From Methanobacterium sp. UBA410 (GTDB taxonomy: Archaea > Methanobacteriota > Methanobacteria > Methanobacteriales > Methanobacteriaceae): DNA of 57,714 nucleotides. Shown one piece after another: positions 35,272 through 43,540 of the stretch. The stretch's first letter is position 1. Every line of letters begins with the position of its first letter. The stretch spans positions 58,489 to 116,202 of the forward strand of contig DAHH01000004.1 in NCBI GenBank assembly GCA_002498385.1, written 5' to 3'. A program made the translations under genes and the position numbers. Below the pieces are notes generated by a model, which was not told where the DNA came from, ran no database searches, and worked only from the letters and a program-made list of their open reading frames with translations.

Positions 35272-35363
35272 AAAAATCCTATAAAGACTTAAAAACCCTA
35301 TAAAGACTTAAAAACCCTATAAAGACTTAAAAACCCTATAAAGACTTAAAAACCCTATAAAAA
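35272..35363. repeat. 19-bp tandem repeat, about 4.3 copies
   Basis: The unit ATAAAGACTTAAAAACCCT is repeated exactly at 35281-35299, 35300-35318, 35319-35337 and 35338-35356, with a degenerate copy before and a partial one after. It lies in the spacer between the sortase stop (35424) and the hydrogenase operon start, about 290 bp beyond the operon's TATA candidate. The 19-bp period is not a whole number of helical turns. Slippage product versus binding array cannot be decided from sequence. Confidence 0.9.
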
Positions 35364-35423
35364 AAGGAATTCTCTAAAATAAAAAGAAAATTTTTGAAAC
35401 ACGAAAAAAAAATTATAAAAATC

Positions 35424-36014
35424 CTAAGCATCTGTAGTTGAAACTAGTTTGCAGTGCACTATGTAAGCTGCTTCTTTTTTACCCGGAGGATAACATGTTA
35501 TAATGAGCAAACGTGATTCTCCTTCTTCTGAAAATTTAACAGGGTTTGTTTTGTAATCCCAACGGATGTCGTCACCATTTGATGTAACTGAATAAGTGTA
35601 CATCTTTTCCAGGTTGGAATCTTTTATCATGATTTTGTCTCCAATTTCAAGGGAACCTATGTTCTTGAAAAGTCCTGAATAAGTTGTTCTATGCCCTAAA
35701 ATTCCACATTCTCCAGGTTGACCCGGGTTAACACTTTCAGGGTAATGGTAAACTGCGTTGTATGCGTTTACTGTGTCTGAACGTATTGTGCAGTCCATAT
35801 CAAGTTTTGGGATTATCAACTCACCAGTGTAGCTTCCTGAAATATCAGGATTTAAGGCATCCACTGGATTGCTCATCCTTTCCTGATAACTCTTCAGGTT
35901 GTCTTGAGCTTTAGTTACCTTGGGATACTCTTCAAGGGTAATTAAAACCACACTCAAAGAGATTAAAACACAAATGAAAATTATTAATATGGAATACAGT
36001 CTGTACTTACGCAT
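35424..36014 (-). CDS. Sortase (class E/D-like)
   Basis: Membrane-anchored transpeptidase of about 196 residues. A short basic N-terminus (MRKYR) and one helix (LYSILIIFICVLISLSVVLI) are followed by the sortase barrel. The catalytic His is in GILGHRTTYSGLFKN and the catalytic Cys in RLLIITCYPPG. The usual downstream Arg is less clear: KKEAAYIVHCKLV follows. Archaeal sortases presumably fix proteins to pseudomurein or surface layers. The frame overlaps the end of mscS; the ATG at 36014 behind GGTGG gives the natural start. No sorted substrate gene is next to it. I see no reason to call it a pseudogene. Confidence 0.85.
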   Translation of the reverse strand: MRKYRLYSILIIFICVLISLSVVLITLEEYPKVTKAQDNLKSYQERMSNPVDALNPDISGSYTGELIIPKLDMDCTIRSDTVNAYNAVYHYPESVNPGQPGECGILGHRTTYSGLFKNIGSLEIGDKIMIKDSNLEKMYTYSVTSNGDDIRWDYKTNPVKFSEEGESRLLIITCYPPGKKEAAYIVHCKLVSTTDA

Positions 36015-36762
36015 TTTCATCCACCAAAATCCTTTTAGCTTCCTTTGCAATGGATGTTCTGTAAGTTGCAACCTCCCATGGATCGTTGGTCCAGAGGGTT
36101 ACAGTTGCCTTAACACCCGTGTCAGAAAGTTCCTTTATCTGAACGTCAGGGCTCGGTTTTTCAAGGACTCCCTTAAGTTCTGATGCAGCACTTTTCAAGG
36201 ATTGAACTGTGTTTTCGAGGTCCATTCTGTAGGGTATGGTTACATCCAGGTCAACCCTCCTATTTTCAGCTGCTGTAAGGTTTATGTACGGATCTTTTGA
36301 AAATAAGGAGTTAGGAATGTGAATTATCTTATTATCAGCAGTTTTTAACGTGGTTATCCTGAAACCCATCTTTAAAACTCTTCCCTCCCTGTTGGAAATT
36401 TCTATGATGTCCCCAACTCTGAAGCCCTTGTCTGCGAGTATGAAAAATCCTGCAATGAAGTTGGATAAGGTGTCTCTTGCAGCAAAACCCACTGCGATAC
36501 CAACAATACCTAAACTTATGACTATGCCTGTTATGTTGATTCCAAGTTCATTGAGTATTATGGTCACTGCAAGGAAGATCACTGTGTACTTCACTAGTTC
36601 GTTCAGTACCTGTATCAGGGTTAAATCAAGATCCCAAAGTTTTCTGGCCCTGTTAAGAAGATGGGATGTGCATTCAATGATAAGAAAGGCTGCAATTAAT
36701 GTGATTGCAGTAACAAGCAGATGTTTCAGTATTGGATCAGCGAACAGAAAATCAACGGTCAC
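36007..36762 (-). CDS. Small-conductance mechanosensitive channel (MscS family)
   Basis: A 251-residue MscS channel that opens on membrane tension to release solutes. Three N-terminal helices (residues 15-32, 48-64, 70-100) end with the pore-lining helix. VISLGIVGIAVGFAARDTLSNFIAGFFIL matches the TM3 pattern of alternating Gly/Ala. The beta domain is recognisable by RVGDIIEISNREGRV and IHIPNSLFSKDPYINL. It overlaps the start of the sortase gene by 8 bp and its own 5' end overlaps rnz by 11 bp, so rnz, mscS and the sortase gene form one transcript. Confidence 0.93.
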   Translation of the reverse strand: MTVDFLFADPILKHLLVTAITLIAAFLIIECTSHLLNRARKLWDLDLTLIQVLNELVKYTVIFLAVTIILNELGINITGIVISLGIVGIAVGFAARDTLSNFIAGFFILADKGFRVGDIIEISNREGRVLKMGFRITTLKTADNKIIHIPNSLFSKDPYINLTAAENRRVDLDVTIPYRMDLENTVQSLKSAASELKGVLEKPSPDVQIKELSDTGVKATVTLWTNDPWEVATYRTSIAKEAKRILVDENA

Positions 36763-37903
36763 TTCGTTCCACCTCTAAACTCATTAAATCTTCTGCAAGA
36801 ACAGAATCTTCAAATATATCAGCTGCTTCCTTTTCAAGGACGGTTGTCTCTTTGTACCTGGTGCTTATATGCGTCAGCACCAGTTTTTTCACATGTGTCC
36901 TTTCTGCAATTTCTGCAGCCTTTGCAGCTGTTGAATGACCTGTTTGGTAGGCTTTACTCTCATTTTTGCTGTCGAAGGTTGATTCATGTATAAGAACACT
37001 TGCATTTTCTGCAAATCTTATCATCTGTTTACAGGGTCTCGTATCTCCAGAGTAAACAATTTTCCGACCGACTCTTTTTGCACCGAGAACTTCCTCTGGT
37101 TTCACAGTTCTGCTGCCCACCTTAACAGGGATTCCCCTTTGGAGCTTTCCAAAATCAGGCCCAGGTTTTACACCGCAAGCTATGGCTTTTTCTTTAAGAA
37201 ATTTAGGATTTCTCTTTTCTTCTATACGGTATGCAATATCTGGAACGGTGTGGTTCATGTTGCAGCAGGTTACAGTGTAATTTTCATTTTCTAAAACCTT
37301 CACTTCATGGAATCTTTTGAGTTCATCATTAAGTTCTTCATCAGATTTTTCATTCAGTTCTTCATTCAATTCTCTATCAAAGTCTTCTTTGTTGACTCTA
37401 CCAAAATCTTGTTTGTTGAAGTTTTCATTTAATGTTCTCTTTAATTCTTTTTCATTTGATCCTTTTTTTCCTTCTTCTTCTAATCTCTGATCAGATCCAT
37501 CCAAATCCTGTTCATGTGCGGGTCCATGAGCACAGATACCGGTTCTTCCATCTACTTCATGTGCATGTATCTGGAAGGACATTGAAAAGTATCCCAGTTT
37601 TTTAATGTTTTCCACGAACTGGGAAATTCCTTTGGGTCCAAATATGTGGAGAGGTTTTAATCTTCCTCTGAAGGCCATGGACTGCACTATTCCAGGAACA
37701 CCAAGGATGTGGTCACCGTGGAGGTGGGTTATGAATATCTTATCCACTTTCATTGGACTTAACCTTGCTCGGGCCATCTGTCTCTGGGTACCTTCACCAC
37801 AGTCAAAGAGCATGATCTCTCCAAAAGCTTTCAAGGCTATTGCTGAATGATTTCTGTAATTGGTTGGTATTGCAGATGATGTTCCAAGAAATATTAATTC
37901 CAT
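36752..37903 (-). CDS. rnz: Ribonuclease Z with a charged insertion
   Basis: tRNA 3'-end endonuclease. The start ATG at 37903 has AGGTGA upstream and gives MELIFLGTSSAIPT. The metallo-beta-lactamase motif HLHGDH is at 60-65, and IVYSGDTRPC and VLTHISTRY carry further ligands. The flexible-arm region (RIEEKRNPKFL, CGVKPGPDFGKLQRG) is present. Between residues about 117 and 202 there is an extra, highly charged, low-complexity segment rich in Glu/Asn/Lys with ELNEELNEKSDEELNDELK-like repeats. It lies before the strand VTCCNMNHTVPDIAYR. Total 383 residues versus about 300 for the family. Confidence 0.94.
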   Translation of the reverse strand: MELIFLGTSSAIPTNYRNHSAIALKAFGEIMLFDCGEGTQRQMARARLSPMKVDKIFITHLHGDHILGVPGIVQSMAFRGRLKPLHIFGPKGISQFVENIKKLGYFSMSFQIHAHEVDGRTGICAHGPAHEQDLDGSDQRLEEEGKKGSNEKELKRTLNENFNKQDFGRVNKEDFDRELNEELNEKSDEELNDELKRFHEVKVLENENYTVTCCNMNHTVPDIAYRIEEKRNPKFLKEKAIACGVKPGPDFGKLQRGIPVKVGSRTVKPEEVLGAKRVGRKIVYSGDTRPCKQMIRFAENASVLIHESTFDSKNESKAYQTGHSTAAKAAEIAERTHVKKLVLTHISTRYKETTVLEKEAADIFEDSVLAEDLMSLEVERSDR

Positions 37904-38374
37904 TTTTTCACCTTTAACTGAGTGGGTGGGTACTGATTTCAAACCTTAAATGTTAAGTGGTAACAAATTTAAACCTTACAGATTTTAATTTAATCCAAAA
38001 ACTCTGTTTTCAGTTTTCTAAATTAACTGTCCAGAGTAAACCTCTAAATTAATTTTCCAGAGTAAACCTCAATGGGAGTTGATTTTTAATTCAGATTTTT
38101 GCAGTTTACACAAAGAGGGTTGACATTTGTTAACATTTATATTTTTTATTTTATATATAACATAGAAAGGAGATTATAAAATCCTATTGGACAGACATGA
38201 TAATTCCTATTTATTGAACAATAACTAAAAATCATATATTGCCCAGTTAACATGATAAAATTTCCTAATTTAATATTTTAAGGGTAAAATTTTTACTAAC
38301 ACTAAATTTTTACTAACACTAAAGGTTCAACTGGAGTTTTAGATTCAGATTCATTATTGGAGTTGTGTTAAAAC
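37904..38374. other. Divergent spacer between rnz and nadC
   Basis: 471 bp without a gene. CTCTAAATTAA..TCCAGAGTAAAC is doubled at 38035-38070 and TTTTTACTAACACTAAA at 38288-38322. A TATATATAACATAG block at about 38151-38166 and T/A-rich sequence near 38270-38282 are promoter candidates for nadC. The former lies about 210 bp upstream, implying a long leader if used. Confidence 0.4.
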
Positions 38375-39205
38375 ATGAAACAGGATATAATGAACATGTT
38401 GTATGAGGACATTGGCTTTGAAGATATAACCACCAAAGCACTGATTCCTGAGGATACTCAGGTTAAAGGAAGGATAATATGTAAGGAAGATGGGGTGGTT
38501 GCAGGTTTTGAACTGGTCTCAAGCATCTTTGATGAATTCTCAATTAAACACACCCTGAACAAACGTGATGGTGAAGCTGCAGTTTCAGGAGATGTGATAA
38601 TGGAGCTTGAGGGAAATGCAAGGACCATAATCACCATTGAAAGAACTGTTTTGAACTTGCTCATGAGAATGAGCGGTATAGCAACCTTAACCTCAAAGAT
38701 AGTTGCGAAGGTTCGTAAGGTCAACGATAATGCCATCGTTGCTGGAACACGTAAAACAACTCCTGGATTACAATTTTTTGAGAAAGATGCTGTAAGGGCT
38801 GGTGGAGGAGATACGCATCGTTACAGGCTTGATGATTGTGTTCTTATAAAAGACAACCACCTTGCAGTTGTGGGCGATGTGGAGAAGGCTGTGAAGCTTG
38901 CAAAGAAATACGCAAGCTTCACCAAGAAGATAGAGATAGAGGTTGAAAACCTGGAAGATGCCCTGAAAGCAGCCAGAGCTGGAGCAGATATTGTCATGTT
39001 TGATAATATGAGTCCAGATGAAATCAAAGCCGTTTTATCGGCACTTGAAAATGCAAATTTAAGAAATAAAGTTTTGATTGAAGTTTCAGGTGGAATAAAT
39101 CCTGATAATATTGTTGAATATGCTAAAACAGGTGTTGATGTGATTTCTATGGGTTTTATAACACATTCTGCACCTGCACTGGATATCAGCCTTGAGATCA
39201 TCTGA
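38375..39205 (+). CDS. nadC: Nicotinate-nucleotide pyrophosphorylase (carboxylating)
   Basis: Quinolinate phosphoribosyltransferase in NAD synthesis. 276 residues with LNLLMRMSGIATLT, the substrate-binding AGTRKTTPGLQFFEKDAVRAGG, HRYRLDDCVLIKDNHL with its Lys, IEIEVENLEDALKAARAGADI, and the C-terminal EVSGGINPDNI. Length and motifs are canonical. A GGAG about 13 bases upstream of ATG 38375 is rather distant. The partner genes nadA/nadB are not nearby. Single gene. Confidence 0.96.
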   Translation: MKQDIMNMLYEDIGFEDITTKALIPEDTQVKGRIICKEDGVVAGFELVSSIFDEFSIKHTLNKRDGEAAVSGDVIMELEGNARTIITIERTVLNLLMRMSGIATLTSKIVAKVRKVNDNAIVAGTRKTTPGLQFFEKDAVRAGGGDTHRYRLDDCVLIKDNHLAVVGDVEKAVKLAKKYASFTKKIEIEVENLEDALKAARAGADIVMFDNMSPDEIKAVLSALENANLRNKVLIEVSGGINPDNIVEYAKTGVDVISMGFITHSAPALDISLEII

Positions 39206-39432
39206 TCTTTACTTTTTCATTATTTGAATGCGCATGTTGCCACGTGCACTTACTGCTGAACAAGCTAACCTTCCAAACATCCTTTTTATATTTTTAATTT
39301 TAGCGCTGATAATTTTGACAAAAATCAGCGCAGCTATGGAAATTATTTGGTGAAACTTCAATTTAATACAATAGATTTATATGGGGTCTTTGATAAATAA
39401 AAGTAGGAGAAGACTCAAATTGGAGGAGTTTA

Positions 39433-39972
39433 ATGATTGAAGAAAATGATTTTAATGAAGATAATGAATTTGAAGAAGGATCAGAAGAATTAGAAAATAA
39501 ATCTGAAGTTTCAGAAAAATCAAAGGATTTAGAAGAATCAAAGGATTTAGAAGAATCAAAGGATTTAGAAGAATCAAAGGATTTAGAAGAATCAGAGGAA
39601 GAGTCTGAAGAATCAGAGGAAGATGAGGGTTTACCCTTTGCCAAGGCCGAAGTTGTGAGATTGATGAAACAGAACCTTGACAGCGATAAAATGATAAGAG
39701 AACGCGTTAAAGTAGAAATGAACAAGTTCCTTGGGGAAATCCTTGAAAGGGTTTGTGAACAGCTCAATGAGTATCCATACACAACAATAGAGTACGAAAT
39801 GCTCAAAGAATCCATATATCCTTACACAAACATCAAAAGGATAAATGAAGAGAAGTTGAGAATACTCAAACATCTCGATGCTATAACAGCAGACTGTGCT
39901 GCTTTAAGTATGGATGTTAAAAAGACCCTGAAGTTAAAAGATGTTGATGAAGAAGAAGAAAAATTCTTTTAG
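39433..39972 (+). CDS. Acidic-repeat protein with a possible histone-like C-terminal domain
   Basis: 179 residues starting at ATG 39433 behind GGAGGAG. Residues 1-70 are extremely acidic and contain four tandem KDLEES hexapeptides encoded by an exact 18-bp repeat (39522-39593). The remaining ~105 residues are helical. LPFAKAEVVRLMKQNL followed by a long amphipathic helix (EMNKFLGEILERVCEQLNEY) and a third helix recalls the histone fold pattern LPxAxVxRIIK. This is resemblance, not proof. A disordered acidic region plus helix bundle would suit DNA/chromatin or coiled-coil interactions. Neighbours give no clue. Confidence 0.55.
   Translation: MIEENDFNEDNEFEEGSEELENKSEVSEKSKDLEESKDLEESKDLEESKDLEESEEESEESEEDEGLPFAKAEVVRLMKQNLDSDKMIRERVKVEMNKFLGEILERVCEQLNEYPYTTIEYEMLKESIYPYTNIKRINEEKLRILKHLDAITADCAALSMDVKKTLKLKDVDEEEEKFF
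39522..39593 (+). repeat. 18-bp exact tandem repeat, four copies, inside a gene
   Basis: AAAGGATTTAGAAGAATC is repeated without change four times in frame, encoding KDLEES units. It keeps the reading frame because the unit is a multiple of three. Identical third bases show that the expansion is recent. Confidence 0.95.
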
Positions 39973-40359
39973 ATGCTTTTAAACAAAAATAACATCTTTT
40001 ACCTTTTTTAAACAAAATCTTCATGCATTTTTTCATGCAAAATTGATAATTTATAACAAAATTGATAATATACATTGGATAATTTATCATTATTTATCAT
40101 ATTAGCATTGTCTATCATATCACTAATTAAAAGTTAGTACAGTACTTTTCAAGGCTTTCTTTTCAGATTTACTCCTTGTTTTAAATTACTGAGATTAGTT
40201 CTCACTAAATTTTTAAAGTAAACTTTAACCAGATCCTTCAAGTTTTAATTCATCGTAAAATATTTTTATAGTTATAGAAGTTTTTAATTTTAAAGGAATA
40301 TTTTAAATAAAGTAAAAATGAGCTTTTTTAGATAATTGAGGGTTTAACTTTCCTTTCAA
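39973..40359. other. Convergent spacer with T-runs
   Basis: 387 bp between two convergent genes. TCTTTTACCTTTTTTAAAC just after 39972 is a probable terminator for the acidic-repeat gene. Words AATTGATAATTTATAACAAAATTGATAATAT and ATTTATCATTATTTATCATATTAG are local duplications (40040-40105). No gene or promoter expected. Confidence 0.45.
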
Positions 40360-40923
40360 TTACCTTTCAAATGTCATAAAACCCGTTCTAAGCTCTTTTA
40401 TCTCATCTTCAGTCAATTTTCTATGGTTGGCATCCTCATGATCTACCATGCTGTGTCCGAAGGGGTCCTCAATTATAACAGTAACCTCTTTTTTGCCAGA
40501 TTTAACTTCTACAATTTCATCAAGTATTTTAAGTGCATTTTCTTTTACATTGTCATCTTCAGCCCATTTTAATGCAGTTATAACAGCACTCTCAAATCTG
40601 TTAAGCAGCCCTTCAATATTTGACACGTAACCCTGAGATTTGGGGCCAGGTTCAACTTTAAGACCTAACTGGGGGATGGTAACAGTTGCAGACTGTGATT
40701 TCACAACTCTGGCGTTTAAATTGTCCTTTTTTATTTTCATGGAATATCTTACGGGTTCTTTTTGGTCGAGACATATGGTGTCAGAGTGTTTGTAGCCGCA
40801 TTCCCTACATTTGACTGTTGATTCCATTATCTCACCAAAATAAGGGATTTTCTCTGTTTTTGTCGTGATTTCCATGCTGCCTTTAGCATTACAAACAGGA
40901 CAATCTGCCATCATCTTACTCAA
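40360..40923 (-). CDS. ZPR1-type zinc-finger protein
   Basis: A 187-residue archaeal ZPR1 domain protein. The zinc finger is CPVCNAKGSMEI..VKCRECGYKHSD (two CxxC pairs near 8-11 and 38-41). It is followed by the conserved beta domain with GLKVEPGPKSQGYVSNIEGLLNRF and IIEDPFGHSMVDHEDA. Eukaryotic ZPR1 binds translation factor eEF1A as a chaperone; the archaeal role is presumably similar but unproven. Start is TTG 40923 with GGAGAGAG upstream, or ATG 40914. It is 95 bp downstream of the 2-phosphoglycerate kinase gene and may be co-transcribed. Confidence 0.88.
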   Translation of the reverse strand: MSKMMADCPVCNAKGSMEITTKTEKIPYFGEIMESTVKCRECGYKHSDTICLDQKEPVRYSMKIKKDNLNARVVKSQSATVTIPQLGLKVEPGPKSQGYVSNIEGLLNRFESAVITALKWAEDDNVKENALKILDEIVEVKSGKKEVTVIIEDPFGHSMVDHEDANHRKLTEDEIKELRTGFMTFER

Positions 40924-41018
40924 ATTAAACTCTCTCCTTAAGAATCTATAATCCTTCTTCTATCTTCTTTTCATCAAGCCTGTAAATCCTTTATCAATCT
41001 TTATTTCCACAACATTCA

Positions 41019-41984
41019 TCAATCCTCTTTTTTGAAGAGCAGACCATTTTCACCAAGCTCGTTTATCATTCTTTCAAGGCTTTCCTCGTCTGGTGCACAT
41101 ATTTTGTGGCTGTGAACATTGTCTGAGAGATTGTAAAGGTCTTCCAGATCCTTTTTTCTTTTCGGATTTTTATCCAGTCTTTTTATGAAGTTTTTTGCCT
41201 CTTTGGGGTCGTAAACATTGACCTTCCTTTTCAGGGGCTCTCCAAATCCCGGAAGGAAGTAGGATACATCAACTATTCTTCCACCGTACTTGTCCAATAT
41301 AATGTCTGTTTCAATTTCCAGCTCATTAACCGAGTGTTTGAAGAGCACAACTTTACATATCTCACGTATCATGGTGAGCATTCGTTTGAGAGTGCAGCTC
41401 ATATCCTGGTTGTTTATAATTGGAACCCCATGTTGAGAGGCCTCTTTCACAAGGTAATCATTTATTATCCTGTTTTCTTTGAAATATTCCAGATGTTTAC
41501 CGCCACGTTTTATTTCCATGGCTCTTTTAACGAATCTTTCCTTATGGGTGTTCTCGTCTGCAGTGAGTATGAAAAAGTGGATGGATGCATCTGCCCTGAA
41601 TTTTTCAATATCCAGCAAACCAGGGAGCAGGTGCACACCTTCAATCACAACGTCATCGTAGTCTTCTACAGCTCTTTTAATAACCTTTTCAATTGCAGGA
41701 ATAACAAAGGAAGCATGTTCTTCAAAACCTGCACTTATCAATCCTGCACTGTTTCCTTTAAACCGTTCTTTGTCCTTTATAGTTACATATGCATCAAAAG
41801 ATGACCTGTGAAGTGCAGGAGCATATTCTGGGCCTATCACACCTCTCACTATCTCTCTTATGAAATCTGTTTCAATCAGGTGTTTTATTCCCAATTCTTT
41901 GGCTAGTTCCGAAGCTACAGTTGATTTTCCAATCCCAGAAGCACTTCCTATAAGGATAACGTAAGGTTTTCTCAACTTTATCAT
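41019..41984 (-). CDS. pgk2: 2-phosphoglycerate kinase
   Basis: Makes 2,3-bisphosphoglycerate, the precursor of the methanogen solute cyclic 2,3-diphosphoglycerate. 321 residues: a P-loop IGSASGIGKSTVA (about 12-24), ETDFIREIVRG, DVVIEGVHLLPG (Walker B-like), and FVKRAMEIKRGGKHLEYF typical of the family. The C-terminal ~110 residues (YGGRIVDVSYFLPGF onwards) seem an added domain with CAPDEESLERMINELG. The start may be ATG 41984 or TTG 41975, which is better spaced from GGGGGATGAT. Separated by 29 bp from the Roadblock gene upstream, so probably the second gene of that transcript. Confidence 0.87.
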   Translation of the reverse strand: MIKLRKPYVILIGSASGIGKSTVASELAKELGIKHLIETDFIREIVRGVIGPEYAPALHRSSFDAYVTIKDKERFKGNSAGLISAGFEEHASFVIPAIEKVIKRAVEDYDDVVIEGVHLLPGLLDIEKFRADASIHFFILTADENTHKERFVKRAMEIKRGGKHLEYFKENRIINDYLVKEASQHGVPIINNQDMSCTLKRMLTMIREICKVVLFKHSVNELEIETDIILDKYGGRIVDVSYFLPGFGEPLKRKVNVYDPKEAKNFIKRLDKNPKRKKDLEDLYNLSDNVHSHKICAPDEESLERMINELGENGLLFKKED

Positions 41985-42013
41985 CCCCCTTTTTCAATGG
42001 GGAAACGCAGGTA

Positions 42014-42361
42014 TTATGCTAAAAGATCAATTATGCGTTCAGCACTTCTTCTCATTTCAATCCTGATGAGGCCAAGATTTATGTTAACATCGGTTATCAC
42101 AACCAAAATTCCTTCACCCGCATCTATCATCAGGGTTTTACCTTTGTCTCCTTCAATCATGACTTGTTTGAGAGGGTTATGTTTCATTTCCTCTGCTGAA
42201 CGTTCTGCAGTACCGAAAACAGCAGAAGACATGGCAGCAACAAGCTCCGAGTCTATGTCTGATGGTACTTCGCTTTCTATGATTAATCCGTCTTTTCCTA
42301 CAACTAATGATCCGTTTACCCCATTTATTCTGCCTAAATCTTTAAGTACTCTCTCTATCAT
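42014..42361 (-). CDS. Stand-alone Roadblock/LC7 domain protein
   Basis: A 115-residue single-domain protein. IERVLKDLGRINGVNGSLVVGKDGLIIESEVP is followed by helices and the strands VMIEGDKGKTLMIDAGEGILVVITD, ending NLGLIRIEMRRSAERI. This is the alpha/beta sandwich of Roadblock/LC7 dimers that scaffold or activate small Ras-like GTPases. ATG 42361 is seven bases after GGAGG. It is divergent from the DUF1611-sepF operon and shares a 120-bp promoter region with it. A partner GTPase is not visible in the window. Confidence 0.85.
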   Translation of the reverse strand: MIERVLKDLGRINGVNGSLVVGKDGLIIESEVPSDIDSELVAAMSSAVFGTAERSAEEMKHNPLKQVMIEGDKGKTLMIDAGEGILVVITDVNINLGLIRIEMRRSAERIIDLLA

Positions 42362-42392
42362 ACTATGCCTCCAATATAGAATTTAGTATGCT

Positions 42393-42408
42393 ACCCAAAG
42401 TATATATC
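42393..42408 (-). promoter_or_regulatory. TATA candidate for the Roadblock gene
   Basis: In the short divergent region the plus-strand word AAGTATATATCTT (about 42395-42407) is on the minus strand AAGATATATACTT, about 35-45 bp before the start codon. The same palindromic-like AT element might also serve the divergent DUF1611 gene. Confidence 0.4.
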
Positions 42409-42484
42409 TTGGTTTAACAGTTATTAAATAAATAGGTAATGTAGATTTATCACGTAATTCACCAAAATAATAGGAGTGATTTTT

Positions 42485-43540
42485 TTGTATTTCATATCTT
42501 CCATAAGGGAACTTCAAGATTTAAGTCCATTTATAATTATAGGATGCGGCGGGGGTGGAGAGAAATTTTCCAACTTTGAAGGAGTTGAAGCTGTCGGTTT
42601 TATAGATGATAATATTGAAAAACAGGGAAAAAAATTTTGTAATAAAATTGTATCTGGGGATCTCATTGAAACTATGGAGAAAACCAATGCGAAAAGTGTT
42701 GCAATAATGTTACCCATTGGTGCTGAAGGAACGGCACTTAAATATGCAGTTCAGGCCATAGACCATGGTAAAAATGTTGTTACATCCTTCAGATCCCTTC
42801 CAGTTACACAAAACGAATCCTTAATAAAATTTGCAGAATCAAAGGGAGTTGTTTTGAAAGAAATAAGCTCTCGCCTGGATGTTGTTAAAAAGATATTTGG
42901 AGTGGCACCTTCAACATGTACTGAAATCCTACCAAAGATCAACTACAAAGCTAAGGCACCTGTAGTTTTTGTTGGAGGCACATCCCAGGAATGTGGTAAA
43001 CGAACAACCGCAAGAACACTGGGTAAAGTAGCGAAACAGCAGGGTTTAAATGCTGTTGTAATATCAACAGATGAAATGGGACTTGAAGAACCTGCAGACG
43101 TGAACTTCCGTGCAGGAAGCCTTTCAGTTATGGACGTTGCATCGGCTGTTATGGGAACCATAAAGTACATGGAAGAAACCAAACACCCGGACATAATATT
43201 TGTTGAGGGACAATCAAGCTTAACAGAACGAGGAAATCCTCATCCCCGCGGTTTATCAGCTGCCATACTATTTGGAGCAAAGCCAGATGCCACAGTGGTG
43301 TGTCACAGACCTAACCATCCTTACAGGGAACCACGCGGCATAGAATATGAAATAAAGGCAATAGAAGCAGCCGAACCAACTAAGGTTGTTGGAATTTCCT
43401 TAAATTTAAGGAATGTAAAGGACATAAAAACATCTGAATATGAAGCTAAATACGGACTGCCAGCTGTTGACATTAAAAATGGCGGTGCATCAAGATTACT
43501 TGAGGTAATTATTGATCATATAGGGGAATTTAAGAAATGA
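42485..43540 (+). CDS. DUF1611 (COG3367) P-loop-like protein
   Basis: About 351 residues. An N-terminal Rossmann-like domain (FIIIGCGGGGEKFSNFEGVE, SVAIMLPIGAEG) is followed by a nucleotide-binding domain with FVGGTSQECGKRTTARTL, which takes the place of a Walker A loop, then VVISTDEMGLEEPADVN and IFVEGQSSLTERGNPH. One characterised bacterial DUF1611 protein (DgcN) is reported as a D-glutamate N-acetyltransferase; the substrate in methanogens is unknown. GGAGTGAT precedes TTG 42485 by four bases; a GTG at 42476 is also in frame. Its stop overlaps the sepF start by 4 bp, so they are translationally coupled. Confidence 0.83.
   Translation: MYFISSIRELQDLSPFIIIGCGGGGEKFSNFEGVEAVGFIDDNIEKQGKKFCNKIVSGDLIETMEKTNAKSVAIMLPIGAEGTALKYAVQAIDHGKNVVTSFRSLPVTQNESLIKFAESKGVVLKEISSRLDVVKKIFGVAPSTCTEILPKINYKAKAPVVFVGGTSQECGKRTTARTLGKVAKQQGLNAVVISTDEMGLEEPADVNFRAGSLSVMDVASAVMGTIKYMEETKHPDIIFVEGQSSLTERGNPHPRGLSAAILFGAKPDATVVCHRPNHPYREPRGIEYEIKAIEAAEPTKVVGISLNLRNVKDIKTSEYEAKYGLPAVDIKNGGASRLLEVIIDHIGEFKK

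Larger units (their letters stand above)
34893..35423. other. Spacer upstream of the hydrogenase operon
   Basis: 531 bp. Contains the operon promoter candidate (about 34990), a run of AT-rich sequence (35010-35170), and the 19-bp tandem repeat (35272-35363). A-runs at 35205-35221 and 35403-35412 read as T-runs on the minus strand and probably end the sortase/mscS/rnz transcript. No ORF. Confidence 0.5.

Noticed and set aside
35272..35363. CRISPR array
   Set aside because: The 19-bp units are contiguous with no spacers between them, and no cas gene is in the window.
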